DNA of 64,000 bases from contig NC_064622.1 of NCBI RefSeq assembly GCF_023898315.1, positions 357,969,234 through 358,033,233 on the forward strand, given 5' to 3'. Positions 42,801 through 53,523 of this stretch are shown here, piece after piece. Positions within the stretch are counted from its first letter, which is position 1; the number at the start of each line of letters is the position of its first letter. This stretch comes from Schistocerca nitens (lineage: Eukaryota > Arthropoda > Insecta > Orthoptera > Acrididae). A model generated the notes under the pieces. The model ran no database searches, was not told where the DNA came from, and worked only from the letters and a program-made list of their open reading frames with translations. The translations under genes were made by a program, and so were the position numbers.

Positions 42801-43465
42801 CGCACCTAAGGCTAGGCGCAAATTGAGACGCGTATAGAGCGTGTGGCGGGACGCAGAGCAGCGCGCGTTTTTGTAACTTCACAGGTTCAAATGGGACCGC
42901 GCAAATTGCGACGCGACGCGTCTGGGCCGCGACACGCGCCTGCGCCAGGTCGCAAGGCGTTGGGCTAGGCGCAAATTGAGACGCGTATAGAGCGTGTGGC
43001 GCGACGCAGCGCAGCGCGTGTTTTTGTAACATCACAGGTTCAAATGGGACCGCGCAAATTGCGACGCGACGCGACTGGGACGCGACACGCGCCTGCGCCA
43101 GGTCGCGCGGCGTTGTGGTTGAGGCACAGTTTCTCGCGCCGCGCGTCGGGCTTGCCTCGCTAGCACCGTGGGAAATTTGAGGCGGGGAGCGGAAAAGTAG
43201 CACAGCCATATGCTCACATCGGAACGGCGCATATGAGCAGTGGTAATATTGCCCATACAATAAATTTTTCCTTACTGTGTTCTGAATTTTATTGCCTTTG
43301 GGTAGTATTTCGTTTTTCGCCATTTAAACGCTCCAGCTTTCTTCGTTAGCACGTTATACTTTTCTGTTACTTATATGTGCATAGTTTTGTTTTGTTTTTC
43401 TTCTGTCAAGAAAAATGTATAGTTCAGTAACTGATGAGCCATTGGCCACTGGAATTGACCATATG

Positions 43466-43483
43466 CCCCCCCCCCCCCCCCCC
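43466..43483. repeat. Poly(C) run
   Basis: Eighteen C in a row inside the inner TIR transposon, where the outer copy has only a short CCTCCACG. It is the likeliest site for assembly or sequencing length error. Confidence 0.9.
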
Positions 43484-44116
43484 GATGTTTTCAGATCGCA
43501 ATAAGGGACAGAGGGTAGTGAATAAGGAAGCAAGGAATATTATAAAATCATGTGATTAAGAATCAAGGCAGGAAAGAAAAGCAAGGTTATCTTCTCGCTG
43601 CCTAGTAAGCTAGCGTATCTGTACGATCTGTTACAAAAATTTAGAAATGGATAATCTCCACAGGTATGATCCCTTTGTGCATCTGGTAAAAAGCGTCCAA
43701 GATCTGAAGTACAGAAGTTTCACTGTGATTACTCTGACATGGATGTAATAATGTAATACGACACACTGTACTACATGCATGTGAGCAACATATTTCCACT
43801 GAAAGCTAGAAACAGTCGAAAAGCAGTCACAAATAACAATGTTTTAATTGGTTCGCCGTGATGAGAAAAAGCATTTCAATTGTTGCATGGGCATTATCAG
43901 CATTAATAAACTAATTATACAACAACAGGCTACACAAATGAAGAAAATGGTCGGTATTATTACGAAAGTAGGAATATCCTAAAAAGTGTTATGATTAGAT
44001 ATATTTAATTTGTTGAAATGTGCTGCTGACAAAGGCAGATCTACTTTCATGACAATGTTTCTCGAACTTCATCTCACAAGGCACACATGGCTAGCTAGCT
44101 TGCGCATTCCCGTCGC

Positions 44117-44554
44117 GCGCATTATCCTTCGCTGCTGACAATACACTCACCATTGTGTTGTGCGACATATCAATTGTTTATTTTTCTCAATAACAACTAT
44201 TTTATTCGCGATCACGCATTGTCAGTTTGGTAAGCCCTAGGTGAGTAAACAGAATCTGCCATGTGCCTATCATTCCGCCTGAAGGAACTCTCGTCATTAT
44301 TTTAATACTGCTCAGATCAAGAGAAGGAATAAAATCCTTTGGTAAGTTTCCATTCCAGTCGCTCAGTGTTAAAAATACAATGGGGTTACGGGGATTCCAC
44401 CAAAATTCCAACAGAATTGCCAATCTGTTTTTGTGTGAGTTGTTAACATTTTCTCATTCGAAGAAGCATCACCATTTATGAGTAAACGCCACATTTCTCT
44501 TGGTGACTGGTTTAATTGTACTTCCTTTGTCACAATGTAATTTGTCAAACTCAT
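44117..44554 (-). other. Segment found only in the inner copy, with minus-strand frames
   Basis: About 395 bp between GTCGCG and TTTAATTGTACTTCC has no counterpart in the outer copy. On the minus strand it holds two overlapping frames: 44369-44554 (SLTNYIVTKEVQLNQSPREM) and 44202-44423 (NPIVFLTLSDWNGNLPKDFI). Neither is recognised. Either the outer copy lost it or the inner copy gained it; GTCGCG microhomology at the edge fits a deletion in the outer copy. Confidence 0.4.
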
Positions 44555-45762
44555 CTCACATCAGCTATTGAGACAGAATTCCGAAACGGAGGGCCTCATT
44601 AAACAAGTAATTGGCAATCACAGAGCTCAATAGCTTACGAAAAACCTCGTAGTATCGGTTTGCAGTAACATAAAAGAAGAAATTTCATGTTTATTTTCAT
44701 ACTAGGAAGCTCTTGTTTCGCTAGCTGTCGATAACTCTTAAAAAATTACAGTCACTGGAGTGAAATAAATAAAGAAGTATAAGTAGTGATATATCGCCAT
44801 AGATAAGAAAGTTTCGTGTGTTTAATAATTGGCAAAACACTCTCCTCCTTGTGTGCTATCATTCGCCAAACTTTCGTTTCGATGTCTCGAGCGGTTTAGG
44901 AGATACGAGAGATGTTGCGAGTATTTCATTCTCGCGGGCGTGAGATCGGAAGTGAGCGCGCTACATGGGATCCATTTTCTCGAGATCGGAGGCAGGTAGA
45001 GATCTCCTCCCAAGTCTGAACAAAAATTCAGCATGTTAGCTGAATTTCATACGCAGCAACATATGGTGTAACACGCACCAAACGCAAAATCATAGCGACC
45101 CCTAATTTTCGGTGCAAACTTTTTGAGTTTTGCGTAGTGTCTCACTACATCACAATAAGAATGGTCATTAGCGAGGTGATGGGCACTTCGTCACGAAGCT
45201 GACATATAACGCTACAAGTAAGGCAAAAATCATATATTTTCAGAGAATAGTTTCTGTAAAATCGTTTGAGAAAGATAAGAGGTTGCGCGCGCTTCGGTTC
45301 AGTCAGCGCAGAACGTCGCCAGTCGGCTCGTGCGAAGTATGGTGTACGCGTCGCAATATTCGCTGCACCCGCGTGACCCGTGCGGCACGTGCGTGTCGCG
45401 CTGTAGTCTAGTGTCACGTCACACGTGCTATACGCTTCTCAATTTGCGCCTAGCCTTGTGGTTGTGGCACAGTTTCTCGCGCCGCGCGTCGCACGTGCCT
45501 CACTAGCATCCGCTAGCATCGTGGGAAGTTTGAGGCGGGGAGCGGAAAAGTAGCCCGGCCATACGATCACATCGGCACGGCGCATATGAGCAGTAGTAGC
45601 CCATACGATAAATTTTGCCTTACTGTATACTAAATTTTATTGCATTTGGGTAGTGTTTCGTTTTTCGCCATTTAAACGCTCCAGCTTTCTTCGTTAGTAC
45701 ATTGTACTTTTCTGTTATTTATATCTGTATAGTTTTGTTTTGTTTTCCTTCTGTCAAGAAAA

Positions 45763-45897
45763 ATGGATACTTCAGTAACTGATGAGCCATTGGCCGCTGG
45801 AATTGTATCATATGCCTCCACGATGTTTTCAGATCGCAAGAAGGGACAGAGGGTACTGAATAAAGAAGCAAGGAATATTATAAAATCATGTGATTAA
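45763..45897 (+). pseudogene. N-terminal coding remnant of the TIR transposon (outer copy)
   Basis: A 44-codon frame, MDTSVTDEPLAAGIVSYAST and onward to QRVLNKEARNIIKSC, then a stop. The homologous stretch in the inner copy (from 43415) begins MYSSVTDEPLATGIDHMP and is broken by the poly(C) run. Coding-like similarity continues in changing frames (GEKRPRSEL; YLDMDVI) up to about 46120. It may be the N-terminus of a helix-turn-helix transposase, but I cannot assign it firmly. Confidence 0.45.
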
Positions 45898-47389
45898 GAA
45901 GCAGGGCAGGAAAGTAAAACAAGTTAATCTTCTCGCTGCCTAGTATCTGTACGACCTGTTACAAAAATTTAGAAAAGGATAATCTCCACAGGTGTGATCC
46001 CTTTGTGCTCCTGGTGAAAAGCGTCCAAGATCTGAATTATAGAAGTGTGATTGTGATTACTTGGATATGGATGTAATAATGTAATACGACACACTGTACT
46101 ACGTGCATGTGGACATCACATTTCCACTGCAAGCTAAAAACAGTCGAAAAGCAGTCACAAATAACAATGTTTTAATTCGTTCGCCGTGATGAGAAAAAGC
46201 ATTTCAGCTGTTGCATGCACATTATCAGCATTAATAAACTAATTACACAACAGGCTACACAAATGAAGAAAATGGTCGCTATTATTACGAAAGTCGGAAC
46301 ATCCTAAAATAGTGTTATGATTAGATATATTTAATTTGTTGAAATGTACTGCTGACAAAAGCAGATCTACTTTCATGACAATGTTTTTCGAACTCCAACT
46401 CACAAGGCACACATGGATAGCTTGTGCATTCCTGTCGCGTAATTGTACTTCCTTTGTCACAGTGTAATTTGCCAAACGAATCTCACAGCAACTATTGTGA
46501 CAGAATTCCGAAACGGAGTGCCTCATTAAACAAGTAATTGGCAATCACACAGCTCAATAGCTTATGAAAACCCTCACAGTGTCAGTTTTCAGTAACATAA
46601 AAAAATTTCATGTTTATTTTCATACTAGGAAGCTCTTGTTTCGCTAGCTGTCGGTAAGTCTCAAAAAATTACAGTGGTGTGAAGTAAATAAAAAGGGAAG
46701 TATAAGTACTGATATATCGCCATAGGTAAGAAAGTTCCGTGTGTTTAAGAATTGGCAAAATGCTCTCCTCCTTGTGTGCTGTCATTCGCCAAACTATCGT
46801 TCCGATGTCTCGAGCGGTTTAGGAAATATGAGAGATGGTGCGAGTATTTCATTCCTGCGGGCGTGAGATCGGAAGTGAGCGCGCTACATGGGACCCATTT
46901 TCTCGAGATCGGAGGCAGATAGAGACCTCCTCCCATGTCTAAACAAAAATTCAACATGTTAGCTAAATTTCATACGCAGCAACATATGGTGTAATACATA
47001 CCAAACGCAAAGTCATAGCAACCCCTAATTTTCGTTGCAAGCTTTTTGAGTTTTGCGTACTGTCCTACTAAAATGTGTACATCACAATAAGAATGGTCAT
47101 TAACGAGATGATGGGCACTTCGCCACGAAGCTGACATATAACGCTACAAGTAAGGCAAGAATCAAATATTTTCAGGAAATAGTTTCTGTAAAATCGCCTG
47201 AGAAAGATAACAGGTTGCGCGCGTTTCGGTTATGTCAGCACAGAGCGTCGCCAGTCGGCGCGTGCAAAGTATGTGTACGCGTCGCAATTTGCGCTGCACC
47301 CGCGCGACTCCTGCGGCACGTGCGTGTCGCGCTGTAGTGTCGTGTCACGTCACACGTACTATACGCGTCTCAATTTGCGCCTATCCTAA

Positions 47390-49207
47390 CGTTGATAGAC
47401 CGAGAGCGTTGTTTTTATCCACTTCTTTGAGTCAGCGTGGACTTTTATCTGACTATTATTGCATACTGCGAAGTCTGATTTTCCCTTGATTTGAACAACG
47501 ACATTTTCTCTTTAAACAGAATTTTGTGCTGATATGCCGCATCACTCTACACTTCTCGTATGATAACATTCAGAAAACTGTAACCAGTTTTGGAAGTCAT
47601 TGCCGCGAAGCTGTAGATGTAGCGCAATATGAAGAGGACGGAATGCGATGGAATGTAGGGTTCGCAGAGTATTCGTTAGGTTAATCCCTCTTGTACTGCC
47701 GAAATGCCTCTTAGTGGCATTTGCACTGTATGTTACTGTTGCTAAAATGTCGATTTCATTTCTTTCATCAGTTTCTCTTTTTTTCAGTGGCGTATTTGAT
47801 TCTACTCACTTCCATTGTCTGGAGCGTCACAAAAGTTTTCAAATACAGATCGTGTGTGCTTCCGAACCGCTGCTATAATAGTTTGGCGACAATCACTGTG
47901 AACAATATTCACTTTTTCGACTGTCGTATACACTGTAACTGCTTCAATACATAGCTTTACGAGCAATTTATCTGATTTCTACAACAACAGAACAGGGTCT
48001 GATGGTCATAAAGCCCTCAGGTTAGCACAAGAACCGTGCCTGAGTTACGTGTTTGCTTACATTTGGTAAAATGCGAAAGACTTTTGTGGAACCTTATCTC
48101 CTGACGGCGGGATAGTGGTTTGCTGGCGTTCTTATATTGATACCATTTGATCAAGTCGTATACATGTTAGTCGTCGAAGTTGTCTCAGAAGCTCCTTTCA
48201 AATGCCACAGAAGAAGTATATGGTTTTATAATGCGGTATCGTAATTCGGCGACTAGAACCGATAAAAAATTTCTTGCCAACGTCAGGATATTCGTCATAT
48301 TGTCCGCTAGAACACAGCGAAAACCGCGCCTCGATATATTTACTCATTCTAGATACACTTGGGGGTAGCCTGTTTTAGCTGCCTCAGCCTGGATGTGTCC
48401 CATATTAAGGAGAGTAAACTAATTGACAATAACCATCGTAATCAAAAGCGACCAGCTCTGCTGCCATTGTGTAACAGAGCGACGAGAGAGTGGAAGGGCT
48501 GGCTGATTAAGCTGGTTATCCTCAATATCGTTTATTAAAAGATATAAATTAGAACAAAGCTTAATCGCCTCCAGTGTACAAATTAAAAAAGGAAGAAAAC
48601 AGAGATATAAAGCAGTTAGGTTCAGCGACCAGTTTATTAATAAATTTTAGAAACTGAATTTAATGATTAGGACCAATGGTCGCTTTGAGAAAACAGCACG
48701 GGGGTTGTCTTCTGTTGCCTATATCTTAACAAATTCTTTTACACACTAGGCGCAACTGTGTGAAATTGAAAAGACTAAAACTGTCATCGGCACCAATGCA
48801 GAACAGAGAAACATTTTAAGAGGCAAATTTGCTGAATAATTTTACAGACATGCAAAGTCAGTGATTGTTTTCAGCATCTTATTCTACGGAAACTCTTCCA
48901 GTATCTCCTTGAGAAGGTGACGGTTACATCAGAATTCCTGTTGCCATGGGGCGGTTCCACTACAGTCGAAAACACTTGTAAAGCCGTTGCTCTACACTAC
49001 CAGCAGTCAGCAGCTGACCCCCTCAGTTCAGACACATCAGTCGTTCTGGCCGCCGGTTCTAGCTGCTCCACCGTGCAGGCGTCCATCACGGCGCATCAGG
49101 CCGCCACGAAATTCAAACCTGCACAGCTGTCAGTCACGAAAGGGAGCCATATCCATCACTGCACAGTAAGCACTTTTTAAGCTGACAATGTTTTCCTAAT
49201 ATTCTAC
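47390..49207. other. Interval without recognised features
   Basis: No family, RNA gene or repeat recognised. Short frames near 47650-47950 and a mixed-composition stretch at 48917-49180 are unassigned. Confidence 0.45.
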
Positions 49208-49220
49208 TAACGAAATGAAG

Positions 49221-49738
49221 AACGAGAATTTCACTCTCCAGCGGAGTGTGCACACATATGAAACTTCATGGCAGATTAAAAGTGTGTGCCCGACCGAGAC
49301 TCGAACTCGGGACCTTCGCCTTTCGCGGGCAAGTGCTCTACAATCTGAGCTACCCAAGCACGTCTCACGACCCGTCCTCACAGCTTCAATTCTGCCAGTA
49401 CCTCGTCTCCTACCTTCCAAACTTCACAGAAGCTCTTCTGCGAACCTTGCAGAAGTAGCAATCCTGAAAGAAAGGGGGATGTTTCCGGAATAGAAAAGGC
49501 TGTGGCTAAGCCAAGTCTCCGCAATATCCTTTCTTCTGGTAGTGCTACTTCTGCAAGGTTCGCAGAAGAGCTTCTGTGAAATTTGGAAGGTAGGAGACGA
49601 GATACTGACAGAAGTAAAGCTGTGAGGACGGGTCGTGAGTCGTGCTTGGGTGGCTCAGATGGTAGAGCACTTGCCCGCGAAAGGCACAGGTCCCGAGTCT
49701 CGGTCCGGCACACAGTTTTAATCTGCTAGAAAGTTTCA
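49221..49738. mobile_element. Inverted SINE-D dimer with 13-bp target duplication
   Basis: Two SINE-D copies in opposite orientation: 49221-49494 (tRNA head on the minus strand, about 49290-49365) and 49495-49738 (head on the plus strand, about 49640-49720). They form a large imperfect palindrome joined tail to tail. The perfect 13-bp repeat TAACGAAATGAAG lies outside both (49208-49220 and 49739-49751), so the pair inserted as one unit or the second copy was gained without a new target duplication. Confidence 0.88.
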
Positions 49739-49849
49739 TAACGAAATGAAGTTTGGCATCTGTTTTCCTATGACAGAGTTTGTATGTCGTCGTTGAGTGA
49801 CTGTAGAAGGATACAAAATAATTTAGGCAAAATTTCTAGTTATTGCGAT

Positions 49850-50510
49850 GAATAGAAACTGGTTCTCAATGCATAAAAACGTAAGTTAATGAGGATGAGT
49901 AGGAAAACCAAACCCGGAATGTTCGAATACAGCATTAGTCCTTCTTAACACAGTCAAATCTTTGAAATATCTCAGCGTAACGTTGCAAAGCGATATGAAA
50001 TGGACCGTGCATGAGGATTGTCGTATGGAATGCGAATGGTCGATTTCGGTTTATTGGGAGAATGTTACGAGAGTGTGATTCGTCCGTAAAGTAGACGGAA
50101 TCTGCACCATGTCAGATTAAAGGAAGACATCGAAGCAATTTAGAGACGGTCTGCTAGGTTTGTAACTCGTAAGCTCAAACAACAAGCAAGAATTATGGGG
50201 ATGCCTCGGGAACCCAAATAGGAATTCCTGAAGGGAAGGCGACGTTCTTTCCGACGAATACTGTTGAGAAAACTCAGATGACCGTCATTTGAAGCTGACT
50301 GCAAAATGATTTTATTGCCGCTAAAGTACATTTCTTGCAAGGACACGAAGATACAACAAATTAGGGCTCATACGGAGAAATATAGACAGTTGTTTTTCCC
50401 TCGCGCTATTTGCGAACTGAACAGGAAAGATTAGCAGTCTATAGGGTGCCCTCTTCCACGCACCGCACAGCGGCTTGCTGAGATGTGGAGATGCAGATAT
50501 GTGAATTGCA
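49850..50510 (+). mobile_element. LINE 3' end (Jockey/CR1-like), plus strand
   Basis: Plus-strand pieces match the end of a Jockey/CR1-type reverse transcriptase: SLKYLSVTLQSDMKW (about 49960), then in changing frames AQTTSKNYGDASGTQ and RAHTEKYRQLFFPRAICELN (about 50365-50430). It ends with TGAGATGTGGAGATGCAGAT. It is related to the minus-strand copy at 1494-2150. Frameshifts and stops are frequent. Confidence 0.75.
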
Positions 50511-50514
50511 TTTA

Positions 50515-50700
50515 ATATCCCTACGAATTCTGAATGCCAGGTATTTTTATGAGTTGATCCGATTCCATTTGGGGCTCACTGATATTGTACTCATATCATA
50601 CTAACTAATTTCGTTTTCGAAGTACGCAGTTTTACATTTGTGAGCTGAGAGGAGATGACACTTTCTGTAACTCTTTGTACTCATATCTAGGTCCGACTTA
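50515..50700 (-). mobile_element. Possible LINE RT fragment, reverse strand
   Basis: The complement reads KLRTSKTKLVSMI and a following piece resembling the segment just ahead of 'YLGVTLxxDMKW' in Jockey/CR1-type RTs. It would form an opposed pair with the LINE end directly to its left. Short and decayed. Confidence 0.35.
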
Positions 50701-50809
50701 ATGCACGTGCAACTCTTTTTAAACAGTACTTCATTGTAGCTAATTGCAAAATATATAAAAAGTGTGAGGTTACTATTAATACGGTCTTATAAGTGACTAA
50801 CATACAGCA

Positions 50810-51262
50810 TGCCCGCCCGGTTAGCCGAGCGGTCTAACGTAGGGCTTTCTGGAGTGGGAAGGAGCGCCTGGTCCCCAGCACGAATCCGCCTGGCGGATCT
50901 GTGTCGAGGTCCGGTGAGCCGGCCAGTCTGTGGCGGTTTTCCATCTGCCTCGGCGAGTGCGGGCTGGTTCCCCTTATTCCGCTTCAGCTACGCTCTGTCC
51001 GCGATTGCTGCGCAAACAAGTTCTCCACGTACACGTACACCACCATTACTCTACCACGCAAACATAGGGGTTACACTCGTATGGCGTGAGACGTTTCCTG
51101 GGGAGGGGGGGTCCACCGGGGGCCGAACCGCACAATAACCCTGAAAGAGTGGTTCGGTGTGGGGCGGCGGAGGGGTGAAGTGGACTGCGGTAGTCGTCCT
51201 GCAGTTGTGGATCACTGCGGCTGCGTCGTTTCTAGGCCCCCGGTTGACATACAATGCAATAC
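50810..51262 (+). mobile_element. SINE-E (fifth tRNA-derived family)
   Basis: Begins GCCCGCCCGGTTAGCCGAGC, a tRNA-like A-box, followed by GGCACGAATCCGCC-type B-box sequence (here CAGCACGAATCCGCCTGG). The long body contains GTCGAGGTCCGGTGAGCCGG and CCACCGGGGGCCGAACCGCA and the tail ends in CATACAATGCAATACATACA. I recognise the motif order from locust-type genomes. Length about 450 bp, close to full. Confidence 0.85.
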
Positions 51263-51269
51263 ATACAGC

Positions 51270-52058
51270 ATACGGCATGAGCAACAAGGGTTCCAGCACA
51301 CGTCCCTGAGGCATTTCTGAATTTACTCCTTTGTGTATCGATTACTATTGATCCGAGATAACATCTACGTCCTCCGTACCAAAAAATATTCAGTCACAAT
51401 TTTTTTTATATGCCGTACTATCACACCTTCATCAATAGTCGCTGTTGTGGTACTGTGTTCTGTCAATCACTTCACTTTCAGAAACGACATGATCTTTCTC
51501 ATGGACTGTTATTAAATGTATTTAGTCACCATGACGCCATTCTCAAGTAAAAGCTCGCTGTGGATTGCGTCAGTGCATAATCTTTTCCTTTCAAGACAAC
51601 ACTGTTCTTTTGGCAACTATGGCTATCAACTATGTCTACATATTGCAACATCTTCATTCAAAGGTATTTCTGAGAAGGCGATAATGTGGACGGATCGTAA
51701 CAGCAGGACATTTCATGTGGGCACTTCTGTTGGATGTGTGCACTTAGGGCGTCTCGTATAGCTGTGCCCCTATCGAAGAAGATTTCTCAAACAGTCGTAG
51801 GTCCATTGACCACACCCAACTGTAATGAGGATCTAGGACTCTGTGAATCTGATAAATGATTCCTTATTTTTCAGGGATGGAACAATAATTTTATTGCCGT
51901 GGAGGAATGTGTGCTACTATACTTTGTCACAGTTTGTATAAAAACTGACTGTCACATTTTGTATGTGATTGACCCAATGTACATTCCTTTCGAAATGACT
52001 CCATCAGCGTGGTATCAAGTTATTCTGGAGTCTCTGTTTCTCTTCAAGATATAGCTCC
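51270..52058. other. Interval without recognised features
   Basis: Short frames only; no repeat or gene supportable. Confidence 0.45.
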
Positions 52059-52175
52059 ACGAATCACCAACATTGAAAAAAATTTCAGCGAAAACTTTAA
52101 AATCGTCTAGAAGGAAAAGCAACTGATGCCCGCTAATGGGGGTTATTTCCATTTCAAGAATGACGGTAGCTACTA

Positions 52176-53523
52176 CACTACCGTCCATTAAAATTGCTAC
52201 ACCAAGAAGAAATGCAGATGATAAACGAGTATTCATTGGTCAAATATATTATACTAGAACTGACATGTGATTACATTTTCATGCAATTTGGGTGCACAGA
52301 TCCTGAGAAATCAGTACCCAGAACAACCACCTCTGGCCGTAATAGCGACTTTGATAAGCCTGGGCATTGAGTCAAACAGAGCTTGGATGGCGTGTACAGG
52401 TACAGCTGCCCATGCAGTTTCAACACGATGGCACAGTTCATCAAAAGTAGTGACTGGCGTATTGTGACGAGCCAGTTCCTCGGCCACCATTGACGAGACG
52501 TCTTCAATTGTATCCAGAAAGGGCTGTACAGGACCTGCAACATGAGGTCGTGCATTATCCTGCTGAAATGTAGGGCTTTGCAAGGATCGAATGAACGGTA
52601 GAGCCACGGGTCGTAACACATCTGAAATGTAACGTCCAAGTGTCGTCAATGCGAACAAGAGGTGACCGAGACGTATAACCAATGGCACCTCATATCATCA
52701 CGCCTGGTGATTCGCCAGTATGGCGATGACGAATACACGCTTCTAATGTGCGTTCACCGCGAAGTCGCCAAACACGGATGCGACCATCATGATACTGTAA
52801 ACAGAACTTGGATTCATCAGAAAAAAATGACGTTTTGCCATTCGTGCACCCAGGTTCGTCGTTGAGTACACCATCACAGGCGCTCCTGTCTGTGATGCAG
52901 CGTCAAGGCTAACCGTAGCCATGGTCTCCGAGCTGATACTCCATGCTGTTGCAAACGTCGTGGAACTGTTCGTGCAGATGGTTTGTGTCTTGCAAACGTC
53001 CCCATATGTTGACTCAGGGATCGAGACGTCGCTGCACGATCCGTTACAGCCATGCGGATGAGATGCCTGTCATCTCGACTGCCAGTGATACGAGGCCGTT
53101 GGGATCCAGCACGGCGTTCCGTATTACCCTCCTGAACCCACCGATTCCATATTCTGCTAACAGTCATTGGATCTCGACCAACGCGAGCAGCAACGTCGCG
53201 ATACGATAAACCGCAATCGGGGTAGGCTACAATCCGACCTTTATCAAAGTCGGAAACGTGATGGTACGCATTTCTCCTCCTTACACGAAGCATCACAACA
53301 ACGTTTCACCAGCCAAGGCGGTCAACTGCTGTTTGTGTATGAGAAATGGGTTGGAAACTTTCCTCATGTCAGCACGTTGTAGGTGTCGCCACCGGCGCCA
53401 ACCTCGTGTGAATGCTCTGAAAAGCTAATCATTTGCATATCACAGCATCTTCTCCCTGTCGGTTACATTTCGCGTCTGTAGCACGTCATCTTCGTGGTGT
53501 AGCACTTTTAATGGCCAGTAGTG
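52176..53523 (-). mobile_element. Tc1-like transposon, family T2, left copy
   Basis: A 1.35-kb element with ends CACTACCGTCCATTAAAATT and, on the right, the complement of TTTTAATGGCCAGTAGTG, and TA dinucleotides at both borders. It is a different family from T1 (other TIR, other protein). Coding runs on the minus strand and is damaged. Confidence 0.9.
52311..53296 (-). pseudogene. T2 transposase, left copy (disabled)
   Basis: DDE transposase of Tc1 type. The N-terminus (53296-52874) reads MMLRVRRRNAYHHVSDFDKG with helix-turn-helix regions, ending at a TGA where Arg is expected. The first Asp motif VIFSDESKF follows (about 52825), then a second TGA in place of Trp (GVMI-stop-GAIGYT), a small deletion that changes frame, and FQQDNARPHVAGPV (52311-52688 frame). 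A 51-bp in-frame deletion brings the final Glu (DTIEDV) close to the second Asp, leaving 17 residues between them instead of 34. Several lesions make it inactive. Confidence 0.85.

Larger units (their letters stand above)
42963..45455. mobile_element. Inner copy of the same TIR transposon
   Basis: A 2.49-kb copy with the same ends (GGCTAGGCGCAAATTGAGAC at 42963; complement ending GCGCCTAGCC at 45455), inserted in the outer copy about 153 bp from its left end. TTG is duplicated at 42960-42962 and 45456-45458; the uninterrupted sequence of this site can be seen inside the inner copy itself near 43110. It holds a poly(C) run at 43466-43483 and about 395 bp (44117-44511) absent from the outer copy. 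Confidence 0.9.
42810..47386. mobile_element. Outer TIR transposon (PIF/Harbinger-like?), split by its own kind
   Basis: The outer copy consists of 42810-42962 plus 45456-47386. Ends: GGCTAGGCGCAAATTGAGAC at 42810 and the complement of GTCTCAATTTGCGCCTATCC ending at 47386, inverted repeats of about 38 bp. The 3-bp direct repeat TAA flanks it (42807-42809, 47387-47389). Subterminal GCGCAAATTG-type motifs recur in CpG-rich DNA at both ends. Three-base duplications and GG...CC ends suggest PIF/Harbinger, but the coding remnants do not settle the class. It inserted into a DDE_3 relic. Confidence 0.85.

Noticed and set aside
42724..43323. 199-codon minus-strand frame
   Set aside because: It runs across the duplicated CpG-rich subterminal regions of the nested TIR elements; the internal repetition in the translation reflects the DNA repeat.
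49196..49713. Arg/Ser-rich frames of about 75-110 codons
   Set aside because: Translations of SINE-D; the same peptides appear at 34130-34640.
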